Below, one piece after another: positions 34,499 through 42,724 of a stretch of 64,000 nucleotides of DNA. The first letter of the stretch is position 1. The number at the start of each line of letters is the position of its first letter. Both the position numbers and the translations under genes were made by a program. The notes beneath the pieces are model-generated. The model was not told the DNA's origin and ran no database searches. It saw only the letters and a list, made by a program, of their open reading frames with translations. Origin of the DNA: Sulfuricurvum sp. (lineage in GTDB: Bacteria; Campylobacterota; Campylobacteria; Campylobacterales; Sulfurimonadaceae); NCBI RefSeq assembly GCF_028710345.1, contig NZ_JAQTUH010000001.1:186001-250000 (forward strand), written 5' to 3'.

Positions 34499-35059
34499 CT
34501 ATTTTCGCTTCGTTGCTTGGGAGAGATAAAACCACACTCCTCCACCGATAACGACAAGCGAGATAGGAGCGAGGTAGGGTTTGTCCGCAATAAGTTTAAA
34601 TCCTTCGACAATCGCTCCACCGAAAAGATAACTCACCCCTCCGACAACGATAGCCCAAAGTGCCGCACCGATAGCGTTATAGATACTGAATTTTATAAAA
34701 TTGTATTTTGTCAACCCGATTGCCAAAGGGACGAGGGTTTTTAATCCATAAATAAATTTTTTGATGACAATGATCCATGATCCTCGACGTTTGAGGAGAA
34801 GGTGGGAAAATGCCAGTTTGCGGCGGTGTTTTTTAAGATGTTCCATCATCTCATGTTTATGGTAGCGAGACATATAAAATATGAGTGAATCGCCGATAAA
34901 GTTAGCGAGAAAGGCGATACTTATGGAGAGGGTTAAATCCATTTTACCCATAAAACTGAGAACACCCGCACCGATGAGGGCAACCATTCCACCCCCAAGA
35001 GAGTAGATAAAAACGACTAGGTAGCCATACGTTGAGAGATTTTTGAGCATTTCATCCAT
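34499..35059 (-). CDS. DedA-family membrane protein
   Basis: VTT-domain protein; characterised members flip lipids such as undecaprenyl phosphate or phosphatidylethanolamine. I choose ATG 35059 (MDEMLKNLSTYGYLVVF, 186 residues) because AAGGAAA lies about 9 bases upstream and the extra 14 residues of the longer frame (to 35101) fall in a hairpin repeat. Four to five hydrophobic segments; core motifs GGGMVALIGAGVLSFMGKM, ANFIGDSLIFYMSRYH and KKFIYGLKTLVPLAIGL are typical. It ends 3 bases from the convergent pbpA stop. Confidence 0.83.
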   Translation of the reverse strand: MDEMLKNLSTYGYLVVFIYSLGGGMVALIGAGVLSFMGKMDLTLSISIAFLANFIGDSLIFYMSRYHKHEMMEHLKKHRRKLAFSHLLLKRRGSWIIVIKKFIYGLKTLVPLAIGLTKYNFIKFSIYNAIGAALWAIVVGGVSYLFGGAIVEGFKLIADKPYLAPISLVVIGGGVWFYLSQATKRK

Positions 35060-35087
35060 AAATATAATTTCCTTTATAAAATAATTT

Positions 35088-35158
35088 CCGTAATTCATCA
35101 CCTAGAGCCGCGCCGAAAGCAGAAGTGCTGAGAGGCGCGAAGCGTTTATGAATTACGG
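35088..35158. repeat. Nested inverted repeat upstream of the DedA gene
   Basis: Outer arms CCGTAATTCAT (35088-35098) and ATGAATTACGG (35148-35158) are perfect; inner arms CGCGCC (35109-35114) and GGCGCG (35134-35139) nest within. It resembles a small mobile palindrome, but only one copy is present in this window. Confidence 0.6.
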
Positions 35159-35171
35159 TATGGTCTTTTGG

Positions 35172-35197
35172 TACTTTTCTGACTAAACAGAAAAGTA
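35172..35197 (-). terminator. Hairpin downstream of uvrB
   Basis: TACTTTTCTG and CAGAAAAGTA, a perfect 10-bp stem with a 6-base loop, starting 8 bases past the uvrB stop. Symmetric A/T runs in the stem could act as a terminator in either direction. Confidence 0.5.
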
Positions 35198-35204
35198 TAG
35201 AGAT

Positions 35205-37178
35205 TTATAATTTCCGTATTTTAGCGATTTCATCCCGTAATCTCGCCGCCTCTTCAAATTCCAACTTCTTCGCCGCCTCTTTCATTTTAGTGGTGAGTTC
35301 ATCGACCAGTTTTTTACGCTCCGCTGCTGGAAGTGTTTTCGCTTTTTTCGAGCGGTTGTATAAATCACCTACATCTTCGAGTTTGAGATTTTCATCGAGA
35401 TTACGTTTCGTTGTTGTCGGGGTGATACTATGTTCGGTATTAAATGCCTCTTGTCGTGTGCGACGTTCGTTGGTTTTAGAGATTGCCCTCTCCATCGATC
35501 CTGTTATTTTATCGGCATAGAGGATAACCCGACCATGTTCATTACGTGCGGCGCGTCCGATAGTTTGGACGAGAGAGGTTTCGGAACGTAGAAAGCCCTC
35601 TTTATCGGCATCGAGGATAGCAACCAAACTCACCTCCGGTAAATCCAACCCCTCCCGCAAGAGGTTGATTCCGATAAGGACATCGAAACCGCCCACACGA
35701 AGCCCTCGGATAATCTGATTTCGTTCGATGGCATCGATTTCGGAATGCATATACTGTACTTTGATCCCCAAATCGGCGAGGTATTTGGTGAGTGCTTCCG
35801 CCATTTTTTTGGTGAGTACGGTGACAAGGACACGATCACCCAGAGCCACTGTTTTTTTGATTTCATCGTGTAAATCTTCGACCTGATTGGCTATCGGTTT
35901 GATGGTGATGATCGGATCGAGCAATCCTGTCGGACGGATGATTTGATGGGCAAGAGTGGTGCTCAGCTCGAGCTCTTGCGCCGATGGGGTAGCAGAGACG
36001 AAGAGATAATGGGGTGCTTTATGGATAAACTCATCGATCATCAACGGGCGGTTGTCGAGGGCGCTAGGAAGTCTGAAACCATACTCGACGAGCACCTCTT
36101 TACGGCTACGATCTCCCGCAAACATCCCCCGAAATTGAGGTAAACTCACGTGCGATTCATCGACGATAATGAGAAATTTATCGTGATGGAGGGTGAAATA
36201 ATCGAGGAGAGTATAGGGGGCTTCACCGGGGAGTTTATCGGTGAGATGACGGGAGTAGTTTTCGACCCCCTTGCACATCCCTGTTGCTTGAAGCATCTCC
36301 AAATCAAATTCGCATCGCTGTTTGAGCCGTTGCATCTCGACGATTTTCCCTTGTTTGTCGAGTTCGGCTAGCCGTTCCCCCAGCTCATCTTCGATTCGCT
36401 TGATTGCACGGGCAAGTTTCTCTTGACCGACGGCGAACTGAGAGGTGGCGTAGATAGTGACACTCTCTTGTTTTTCGGTCATGGTGTTGCTGAGAGGTTC
36501 AAAAAAGGTTAGACGTTCCACTTCATCGCCGAAAAATTCGATTCTTACCGCCTGATCTTGCCAGTACGGGGGATAGATATCGACCACTTCTCCATTAACC
36601 CGAAAATGACCGCCGTCAAAATAGGCATCATTGCGGGCGTATCCCATCTCGACGAGACGGAGGAGGAGCTTTTTTTGGTTGATCTCATCCCCTATAGCGA
36701 TTACCTGCACCATCTTCTCATACTCTTCAGGATCTCCCAACCCGTAGTTAGCAGAGACGGAGGCGACGACGATAACATCATCATAGCTTAGGAGATTGGC
36801 AGTGGCAGAGAGGCGTAGACGTTCTAACTCGTCGTTGATGGAACTATCTTTTTCGATAAATAAATCTTGGCGAGGGATATAGGCTTCGGGTTGATAATAG
36901 TCGTAGTAGCTGATGAAATACTCGACATGGTTTTCGGGGAAAAAAGAGCGAAATTCACTGTAAAGCTGTGCCGCGAGGGTTTTGTTATGGGTCATAATGA
37001 TGGTGGGGAGCTGAACACTCTCGATTACCTTTGCCATCGTGAATGTCTTACCGCTTCCGGTTACCCCCTCTAGGGCAACGTATTGTTCACCCCGTTTGAT
37101 ACCGGAGGCGAGTGCTTCAATAGCGACTGGCTGATCGCCGGCAGCTTGGTAAGGGGTGTGGACTTTAAAAATCGGCAA
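35205..37178 (-). CDS. uvrB: UvrABC excinuclease subunit B
   Basis: Damage-verifying helicase-like subunit of nucleotide excision repair, 657 residues. N-terminal [15 protein letters not shown], Walker [13 protein letters not shown], the beta-hairpin region [52 protein letters not shown] and the C-terminal UVR motif [20 protein letters not shown] for UvrC contact. Alone in its transcription unit, divergent from the MBOAT gene. Confidence 0.97.
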   Translation of the reverse strand: MPIFKVHTPYQAAGDQPVAIEALASGIKRGEQYVALEGVTGSGKTFTMAKVIESVQLPTIIMTHNKTLAAQLYSEFRSFFPENHVEYFISYYDYYQPEAYIPRQDLFIEKDSSINDELERLRLSATANLLSYDDVIVVASVSANYGLGDPEEYEKMVQVIAIGDEINQKKLLLRLVEMGYARNDAYFDGGHFRVNGEVVDIYPPYWQDQAVRIEFFGDEVERLTFFEPLSNTMTEKQESVTIYATSQFAVGQEKLARAIKRIEDELGERLAELDKQGKIVEMQRLKQRCEFDLEMLQATGMCKGVENYSRHLTDKLPGEAPYTLLDYFTLHHDKFLIIVDESHVSLPQFRGMFAGDRSRKEVLVEYGFRLPSALDNRPLMIDEFIHKAPHYLFVSATPSAQELELSTTLAHQIIRPTGLLDPIITIKPIANQVEDLHDEIKKTVALGDRVLVTVLTKKMAEALTKYLADLGIKVQYMHSEIDAIERNQIIRGLRVGGFDVLIGINLLREGLDLPEVSLVAILDADKEGFLRSETSLVQTIGRAARNEHGRVILYADKITGSMERAISKTNERRTRQEAFNTEHSITPTTTKRNLDENLKLEDVGDLYNRSKKAKTLPAAERKKLVDELTTKMKEAAKKLEFEEAARLRDEIAKIRKL

Positions 37179-37238
37179 TGAGTAACCCTAATGTTGTATC
37201 TATTAATGAAGTGAAATTATAGCGGAAAACCTATTTTT

Positions 37239-37291
37239 CATCACCGATGATGAAGGAGATGCTACTGAGTTAAGATGATTACAATATAATT
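37239..37291. promoter_or_regulatory. uvrB/MBOAT divergent control region
   Basis: The 143 bases between the two divergent starts hold an inverted repeat TTCATCA-CCGA-TGATGAA (37239-37256) and a TATAAT at 37286-37291 facing the MBOAT gene, with a leader of about 24 bases. The repeat could be an operator; no LexA-type site was recognised. Confidence 0.4.
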
Positions 37292-37321
37292 TCAAATAAA
37301 TAATATAAGTAGTCAATAACA

Positions 37322-38752
37322 ATGCTCTTTAATAGCTATGAATTCATCTTTTTCTTTTTACCGATTACCTTTGGTATCTATTTTTGGCTGAATAAAAAAC
37401 GTTTGACGTCCGCTTCAAAAGGGTGGATGGTATTTGCTTCACTCTTTTTTTATTCGTGGTGGAATGTTATTTATCTCCCCCTTATTTTAGGTTCTATCCT
37501 TTTTAACTTTACGGTAGGCTCGAGTATTACCCATATTAACACGACCCACCTTTTGAAAAAAAGGCTCTCTTCTAAGAGCCTATTAACGTTTGGTATTTTT
37601 GCCAATGTTTTGTTGCTGGTCTATTTCAAGTATATGGATTTTTTTATTACCAATGCCAATACGTTCGCTGGTACCCATTTTAATATGATGCATATCGTTC
37701 TCCCTTTGGGGATTAGCTTTTTCACTTTTACCCAAATCGCGTATTTAGTCGATGCGTATCGGAATGAAGTTAAAGAGATGGATTATCTCAACTATACCCT
37801 TTTTGTCACCTTTTTCCCCCATTTGCTAGCAGGGCCTATTTTGCATCATAAAGAGATGATGCCGCAGTTTGATGACATCCGTAATAAAGTATTGAATACC
37901 AAAAATATTAGTGCCGGAATGTATCTGTTTGCCATCGGACTCTTTAAAAAAGTGGTTATTGCCGATACGTTTGCCATCTGGGCATCGTATGGATACAACC
38001 ATACAGCCTCTATATCCTTGATGAGTGCGTGGGCAACTTCACTCTCATATACATTTCAGCTCTATTTTGATTTTAGCGGTTATACCGATATGGCGTTGGC
38101 GGTTGCTTTGCTCTTTAATATCAAACTCCCTATCAATTTTAATAGCCCCTATAAAGCGTTGAATATCCAAGATTTTTGGAGACGTTGGCACATGACGTTA
38201 TCGCGCTTTTTGCGTGATTACATCTATATCCCTCTCGGTGGTAATCGTGGTGGAGAATTTCGTACCTATAGCAATCTTTTTACCGTCTTTTTGGTTGGCG
38301 GATTATGGCATGGAGCATCGTGGATGTTCGTCATTTGGGGTGCATTGCATGGGGTAGCGATTGTAACGCATCGATTGTGGCAACAGATGGGGCTTAAAAT
38401 GAATACGATGCTGGCATGGTTCATTACCTTTAATTTTATCAATATTACGTGGATTTTCTTTAGGGCAAAAGGGTGGGATGATGCGGTTAATATCTTATCG
38501 GGTATGTTTGGGTTAAACGGGATTGAAGAAGTGTCTGATTTGCTGGAGTTCGGTGGATTATCAACCATAGATTTGTTTATGATGGGTGTCGTTTTTATTC
38601 TGGGGATAAGTACTTTTTTCACACCCAATTCCAATCAGTTGGTCAGTTCTTTACGTTTAACCAACAAGAGTATGGTGTTTGGTCTCTTTTTGATGTGTAT
38701 GGGAGTATTGCATCTGAGTAAGATTTCAACATTTCTCTATTTTAACTTTTAG
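37322..38752 (+). CDS. MBOAT-family O-acyltransferase (AlgI-like)
   Basis: Polytopic membrane acyltransferase, 476 residues with about ten hydrophobic segments. It resembles AlgI, which passes acetyl groups from the cytoplasm to a surface polymer. Family motifs are FFLPITFGIYFW, LPLGISFFTFTQIAYLVD, FFPHLLAGPILHHKEM, FWRRWHMTLSRFLRDYIYIPLGGNRG in parts, and the catalytic-His segment VGGLWHGASWMFVIWG. It is followed after 8 bases by its likely partner. No polysaccharide synthesis genes are nearby, so the acceptor is unknown. Confidence 0.9.
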   Translation: MLFNSYEFIFFFLPITFGIYFWLNKKRLTSASKGWMVFASLFFYSWWNVIYLPLILGSILFNFTVGSSITHINTTHLLKKRLSSKSLLTFGIFANVLLLVYFKYMDFFITNANTFAGTHFNMMHIVLPLGISFFTFTQIAYLVDAYRNEVKEMDYLNYTLFVTFFPHLLAGPILHHKEMMPQFDDIRNKVLNTKNISAGMYLFAIGLFKKVVIADTFAIWASYGYNHTASISLMSAWATSLSYTFQLYFDFSGYTDMALAVALLFNIKLPINFNSPYKALNIQDFWRRWHMTLSRFLRDYIYIPLGGNRGGEFRTYSNLFTVFLVGGLWHGASWMFVIWGALHGVAIVTHRLWQQMGLKMNTMLAWFITFNFINITWIFFRAKGWDDAVNILSGMFGLNGIEEVSDLLEFGGLSTIDLFMMGVVFILGISTFFTPNSNQLVSSLRLTNKSMVFGLFLMCMGVLHLSKISTFLYFNF

Positions 38753-38760
38753 GCTGATTT

Positions 38761-39813
38761 ATGAAACCAATACCTTGGATACTAAAATTTATTCTATTAT
38801 CAATCCTTACCCTCTCTATTGTGGGGAGTATAAACTTTATTTTAGATCCATTACAACAATACCGAAAAGCCCATTTTTACAAACCAATCTACGATAATGA
38901 GCGTTATTTAAATCCGGGATTAGCCAAAACGTATGAGTATAATCAGGTGATTATCGGATCGTCTATGACGGAGAATTTTATACTTTCCGATGCCAAAGAA
39001 ATTTTAGGATTTAACAAACCGATTAAATTTTGTATGTCCGGAGCAACGGCGTATGAGATAAAAATCATGTTAGATTCCGCCTATCAACATCGTAAAATAG
39101 ATAGCGTCATTTATGGTGTTGATCTCTTCTCTTTTACGGGAGAGACAACACGCCTTTTTGACGGAGAGGGCTCCCTCCCCTTTTATCTGTATGATAATAA
39201 CCGTTTAAACGATTATCGCTATCTTTTGAGTTTCGATACGCTTAAATTTTTTGTCGATTCATTTGTATTGCCGAAACCTGAGGTGATGTTTGATTTGAAC
39301 CGAATGTATCAGTGGCAACATAAATCAAATGAAGATGATTTTAACGGAACGGATCGACTCGATGAGTGGAGCGAGAAGTATGGGTTTAATCCCGATTATA
39401 GTAAAAGTGAGTTTACCCTTAAAGCTTTAAAGGCGAATATTGATACGAATCTGATTCCTCTTATCCAAAATCATCCTGAGACAACGTTTTATTTGTTTTA
39501 TCCCCCTTATTCGATTCTTGCATTCAAAGATATGGAGAATAAAGGATGGCTGAATACGGTAGAGTTGTTTAAACGTCATCTATTGACTCAGTTAGCGCAT
39601 TATCCGAATGTCAAGATATACGATTTTCAAGCTTCCAAAGAGGTTACCTGCAATTTGGATAATTATAAAGATTTGCTTCACTACCATCAACGGATTAACA
39701 GATGGATGTTAGAAGAGATGAAAAAAGAGAATTATCTAACGAGTGATAAAGGTAAATTTGGGCGATTAAATCGATCTTTGATTAGCAACATTCATGGGTG
39801 TGGCATACAATAA
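38761..39813 (+). CDS. SGNH-like membrane-anchored acyltransferase partner (AlgJ/DltD-like)
   Basis: A 350-residue protein with one N-terminal membrane anchor (about 8-28, ILKFILLSILTLSIVGSINF). It probably completes O-acylation in the periplasm. SGNH hydrolase landmarks are the Ser block VIIGSSMTENF (residue about 67) and the C-terminal DLLHYHQRIN with Asp-x-x-His. The arrangement MBOAT then single-anchor SGNH protein is standard for alginate- or teichoic-acid-type acetylation. RBS is weak (AGGCTGATTT). Confidence 0.78.
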   Translation: MKPIPWILKFILLSILTLSIVGSINFILDPLQQYRKAHFYKPIYDNERYLNPGLAKTYEYNQVIIGSSMTENFILSDAKEILGFNKPIKFCMSGATAYEIKIMLDSAYQHRKIDSVIYGVDLFSFTGETTRLFDGEGSLPFYLYDNNRLNDYRYLLSFDTLKFFVDSFVLPKPEVMFDLNRMYQWQHKSNEDDFNGTDRLDEWSEKYGFNPDYSKSEFTLKALKANIDTNLIPLIQNHPETTFYLFYPPYSILAFKDMENKGWLNTVELFKRHLLTQLAHYPNVKIYDFQASKEVTCNLDNYKDLLHYHQRINRWMLEEMKKENYLTSDKGKFGRLNRSLISNIHGCGIQ

Positions 39814-39815
39814 TT

Positions 39816-40271
39816 TCAATCACTTTCGGATTGAGATATTGCTTTTGGAAGTTCTATCCAAATAGCTTTAAGTGAGAGTTCAAGATCATAGATGAATAAA
39901 GAAAGTGATCCTATTAAACTGACGATACTCGAAATAAAAAGGGTTATGAGCAAGTAGGTCATATTAAAATGGTACAGTGCAGATCCAAACAGTCCGATGA
40001 TAATAAAGGAAACAAATAAAACACTCAATACCGCCAAAAAATTACTATTTCGAATCACTTTTGCTCTGAGTGTTAATATTTTAAGCTCAGATAGAATACG
40101 AAGATGATCGCTGTTTGATGAGTTACGGTACTCAACAGAGAGTTGTCGGGTGCGATCGATTATCCGTCCGAAACGATTCGTAAGACTCAAAATAATCAAA
40201 CCGACACCGGAGATTAAAATGACAGGACCGATGGCTAACTGTAATGTGGGGATAACATCTGCGAGTAACAT
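39816..40271 (-). CDS. DUF2721-family membrane protein
   Basis: A 151-residue protein with three hydrophobic segments (about 8-28, 70-92, 97-120). The N-terminal LAIGPVILISGVGLIILSLT and NRFGRIIDRTRQL are the DUF2721 signature. Function is unknown for the family. It ends 3 bases from the convergent SGNH-like gene. AAAGGT precedes the ATG. Confidence 0.8.
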   Translation of the reverse strand: MLLADVIPTLQLAIGPVILISGVGLIILSLTNRFGRIIDRTRQLSVEYRNSSNSDHLRILSELKILTLRAKVIRNSNFLAVLSVLFVSFIIIGLFGSALYHFNMTYLLITLFISSIVSLIGSLSLFIYDLELSLKAIWIELPKAISQSESD

Positions 40272-40376
40272 AAAATACCTTTGAGAGCAACGTTCTAAAA
40301 ATTATAGCGGATTATCAATATCCTTTGTCAAACTGTGTTAAAATAACTCTAATCACTTTATACCCAAAGGTTATCC

Positions 40377-40607
40377 ATGCTTTTTAACCCAACCCCTCTT
40401 GAGAAACTCACTACGCTGACCAATCAGCTTATCGAAAAACATGCATCGGCTGCTAATGATAACCAAGCGCTTCACAATGAGATTGCTACCTTAAAATCAT
40501 CATTAAAAGCGAAAGAGGATGAGGTAGCAAGCCTCAATAATGAATTGCTGGAAAAAGATATTGAGATCGAAGCTATCGTCTCTAAAATCGAAACTCTTTT
40601 AGGATAA
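40377..40607 (+). CDS. Small coiled-coil protein, possibly divisome-associated
   Basis: A 76-residue protein that is almost entirely coiled coil from residue 10 on, with heptad leucines (ALHNEIATLKSSLKAKEDEV then ASLNNELLEKDIEIEAIVSK). It ends 3 bases before the next small gene. Size and architecture recall ZapB, but similarity of coiled coils proves little. AAAGGTT precedes the ATG. Confidence 0.6.
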   Translation: MLFNPTPLEKLTTLTNQLIEKHASAANDNQALHNEIATLKSSLKAKEDEVASLNNELLEKDIEIEAIVSKIETLLG

Positions 40608-40610
40608 GTA

Positions 40611-40829
40611 GTGAAAACCAAAGTCTCTCTCACCCTCAACGCCAAGCGTTACGATATCGATGTTGAGGAAGATTTTGCCACCTATCTCATCTCTCAGATG
40701 AAACACGATTTTAGCTATGAGGGGAATAATGACCATAAACAACTCCTTCAAGCTTACGTTCGTCGCACTTTTACCCTTTATGAGCAAGAGAAACAAATTA
40801 ATGCTCTCATCGATACCCTCCAATCGTAA
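40611..40829 (+). CDS. Small cytosolic protein, perhaps ZapA-like, GTG start
   Basis: A 72-residue protein with GTG start and AGGATAAG 4-10 bases upstream, inside the end of the preceding gene. It begins with two beta strands (KVSLTLNAKRYDIDVEEDF) and ends in a helix (VRRTFTLYEQEKQINALIDT). The beta-beta-then-helix outline is like ZapA, which would match a ZapB-like neighbour, but the similarity is only structural impression. Confidence 0.55.
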   Translation: MKTKVSLTLNAKRYDIDVEEDFATYLISQMKHDFSYEGNNDHKQLLQAYVRRTFTLYEQEKQINALIDTLQS

Positions 40830-40921
40830 ATACACTTTCACAATTTCTCCACAATAACTTTTTATACTGCTCATATCAAAAGGGAATCTCGAAAGAGAAA
40901 CTCTCCAAAAAGGAGTTTAAA

Positions 40922-41251
40922 ATGAATAAGTTGCTCTCAATCTTATTGGTTGCGGCACTCAGTGCCTCTGTTGCTTCAGCTGATGCTAAAGCGGGTCAAA
41001 AAGCGTATTTAAAAACGCTCAAAGCAAAGTTCAACATGAACGGTACCAAATTTGCCGCCGATCATACGGTAGCGGAGTGGGAAGAGCTTTTTGCCAATGG
41101 GGCAAAAGGGTTTATCAAAGAGTACAGTGAAAAATATCCCGCTTCAGCAGCGGTTTTAAGCAGTCCAGATATGGCGGATAAACTCCAAGATGTCGGGGAT
41201 TTTGCGAAAGAGTACGGTTCGGATAGTGGAAACGTTCCGAGTTGTGGGTAA
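40922..41251 (+). CDS. Cytochrome c-like periplasmic protein lacking the haem motif
   Basis: A 109-residue exported protein (signal peptide 1-20, cleavage after ASA). It is clearly paralogous to the monohaem cytochromes at 46805 and 49792: all share GQKAY, then NGTK or NGIK, then EWEELF, and with the first also EYGSDSGNVP and a final cysteine. Where they have C-x-x-C-H at residues 37-41, this one has Leu33-Lys-Ala-Lys36-Phe37, so haem cannot be attached covalently. The frame is intact, with AAAAGGAG before the ATG, so it is a maintained gene and not a decayed one. A function as subunit, chaperone or metal-binding protein is open. Confidence 0.8.
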   Translation: MNKLLSILLVAALSASVASADAKAGQKAYLKTLKAKFNMNGTKFAADHTVAEWEELFANGAKGFIKEYSEKYPASAAVLSSPDMADKLQDVGDFAKEYGSDSGNVPSCG

Positions 41252-41259
41252 GGGGTTGC

Positions 41260-41329
41260 GTCATTCCGTGCACCGACACGGAATCTAAAAATACTAAGAA
41301 CGTGGATACCGTATCAAGTACGGTATGAC
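41260..41329. repeat. GTCAT-bounded composite palindromic repeat
   Basis: GTCATTCCGTGCACCGACAC-GGAAT hairpin and a second hairpin (GATACCGTATCAAGTACGGTAT) ending in ATGAC. It lies between the haem-less protein gene and a cytochrome gene. Confidence 0.65.
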
Positions 41330-41364
41330 GAAATTAGGCAAAGATAAAATAAAAGGATATTCAA

Positions 41365-41658
41365 ATGAAAACGTTAATTGCAATTTTAGGTTTAACAGCA
41401 ATGTTGAGTGCTGCCGATGGTGCGGCAATGTATCAAAAATGTAGTGCATGTCATGGTGCTAAAGCCGAAAAAGCGGCTTTAGGAAAATCAGAAGTGATTG
41501 GTGGATGGAGTTCATCAAAAACACTTGATGCTCTCAAAGGGTATAAAGCGGGAACCCGTAATACCAAAGGGATGGGTGCTATCATGAAAGGGCAAACAGC
41601 CTCGTTGAGTGATGGCGATATGAAAGTACTCAGCGATTATATTGCAGGGTTAAAATAA
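41365..41658 (+). CDS. Small monohaem c-type cytochrome
   Basis: A 97-residue cytochrome of the c553 type. Signal peptide 1-16, haem motif CSACH at residues 26-30, methionine ligand candidates in GMGAIMKGQ near residue 74-78, and the typical end LSDGDMKVLSDYIAGLK. It would carry electrons in the periplasm to a terminal oxidase or reductase. AAAAGGAT precedes the ATG. Confidence 0.93.
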   Translation: MKTLIAILGLTAMLSAADGAAMYQKCSACHGAKAEKAALGKSEVIGGWSSSKTLDALKGYKAGTRNTKGMGAIMKGQTASLSDGDMKVLSDYIAGLK

Positions 41659-41692
41659 TTTTCTCACCTCTCCTCCCCATCAGCGGGAGGTT

Positions 41693-42724
41693 TTATACAT
41701 CATCTCTAAATTGTGCCATAACCGCTTTAATCTCATTCATACTTGATAAAAAAGAATCCACAAGCTCACCGTCAAAATGTTCCCCTTTTTGTGTAATGAG
41801 ATAGTTAATTGCATCCTCTAAACTCCATGCCTCTTTGTAAGGGCGTTTGGAAGTAAGGGCATCAAAAACATCGGCAATAGCAACGATACGTCCCGCGAGG
41901 GGTATATCGTACCCTTTGATTCCATAAGGATACCCTTTTCCATCAAAGCGTTCGTGATGAGTGAGGGAGACAATACGTGCTGTTTGAAGTAAAAGAGAGT
42001 GGTGATTCCCGATGATGTCAGCTCCTTGAAGGGGATGACGCCGTACAATTTCCCATTCATGATTTTCGAGTGAGCTTGGTTTTTGTAAGATGGCATCGGG
42101 AGTTCCTATTTTTCCGATGTCGTGCATCGGGGCGGCAAGATAGATAAGCTCGACACGTGCATTATCGAGACCGATTTTTTGAGCGATAATCTTTGCGTAA
42201 GCACTCATCCGTAAAACGTGAGTACCCGTCTCATTATCTTTAAACTCAGCCGCACGCCCAAGTTGACGGATAACCTCCATACGGGTGAGGACAATCTCCT
42301 CTGTCCGCTCTTGAAGTTTTTGTTCCAAATCGTGTTTATAGCGCAGTAATGAGATTTGGGTGTTAATCCGTGCGAGGACGATAGAGGAGTTAATCGGTTT
42401 AGTGATGTAATCGACAGCACCGAGATGTAGCCCCTCCGCTTCATCGGTTTCATCGCTGAGTGCAGTAACAAAGATAACAGGGATATTACGGGTGAGAGAG
42501 TCATTTTTGAGTTTTTTGCATACATCATATCCACTGATATCGGGCATCATAATATCGAGTAAAATCAAATCGGGGATATCTCCCGAAGCAATCATTTGGA
42601 GTGCTTTTGTACCGTTTATAGCCACTTTGACTTTATAAAAAGGTTTAAGAATTTCGCTTAGTACCATCAGATTATCGGGGGAATCATCGACGATTAAAAT
42701 GGTTTCCGGTGAGTAGGGAATCAT
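41693..42724 (-). CDS. Response regulator with HD-GYP output domain
   Basis: A 343-residue RpfG-like regulator. Receiver domain (1-125) has phospho-acceptor Asp57 ([10 protein letters not shown]), acidic pair Asp13-14 and the KPI lysine. The HD-GYP domain (about 160-335) has [33 protein letters not shown] and [11 protein letters not shown], so c-di-GMP hydrolysis is expected. It starts within the stop of the hybrid kinase gene (ATGA), which should be its partner. Confidence 0.92.
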   Translation of the reverse strand: MIPYSPETILIVDDSPDNLMVLSEILKPFYKVKVAINGTKALQMIASGDIPDLILLDIMMPDISGYDVCKKLKNDSLTRNIPVIFVTALSDETDEAEGLHLGAVDYITKPINSSIVLARINTQISLLRYKHDLEQKLQERTEEIVLTRMEVIRQLGRAAEFKDNETGTHVLRMSAYAKIIAQKIGLDNARVELIYLAAPMHDIGKIGTPDAILQKPSSLENHEWEIVRRHPLQGADIIGNHHSLLLQTARIVSLTHHERFDGKGYPYGIKGYDIPLAGRIVAIADVFDALTSKRPYKEAWSLEDAINYLITQKGEHFDGELVDSFLSSMNEIKAVMAQFRDDV

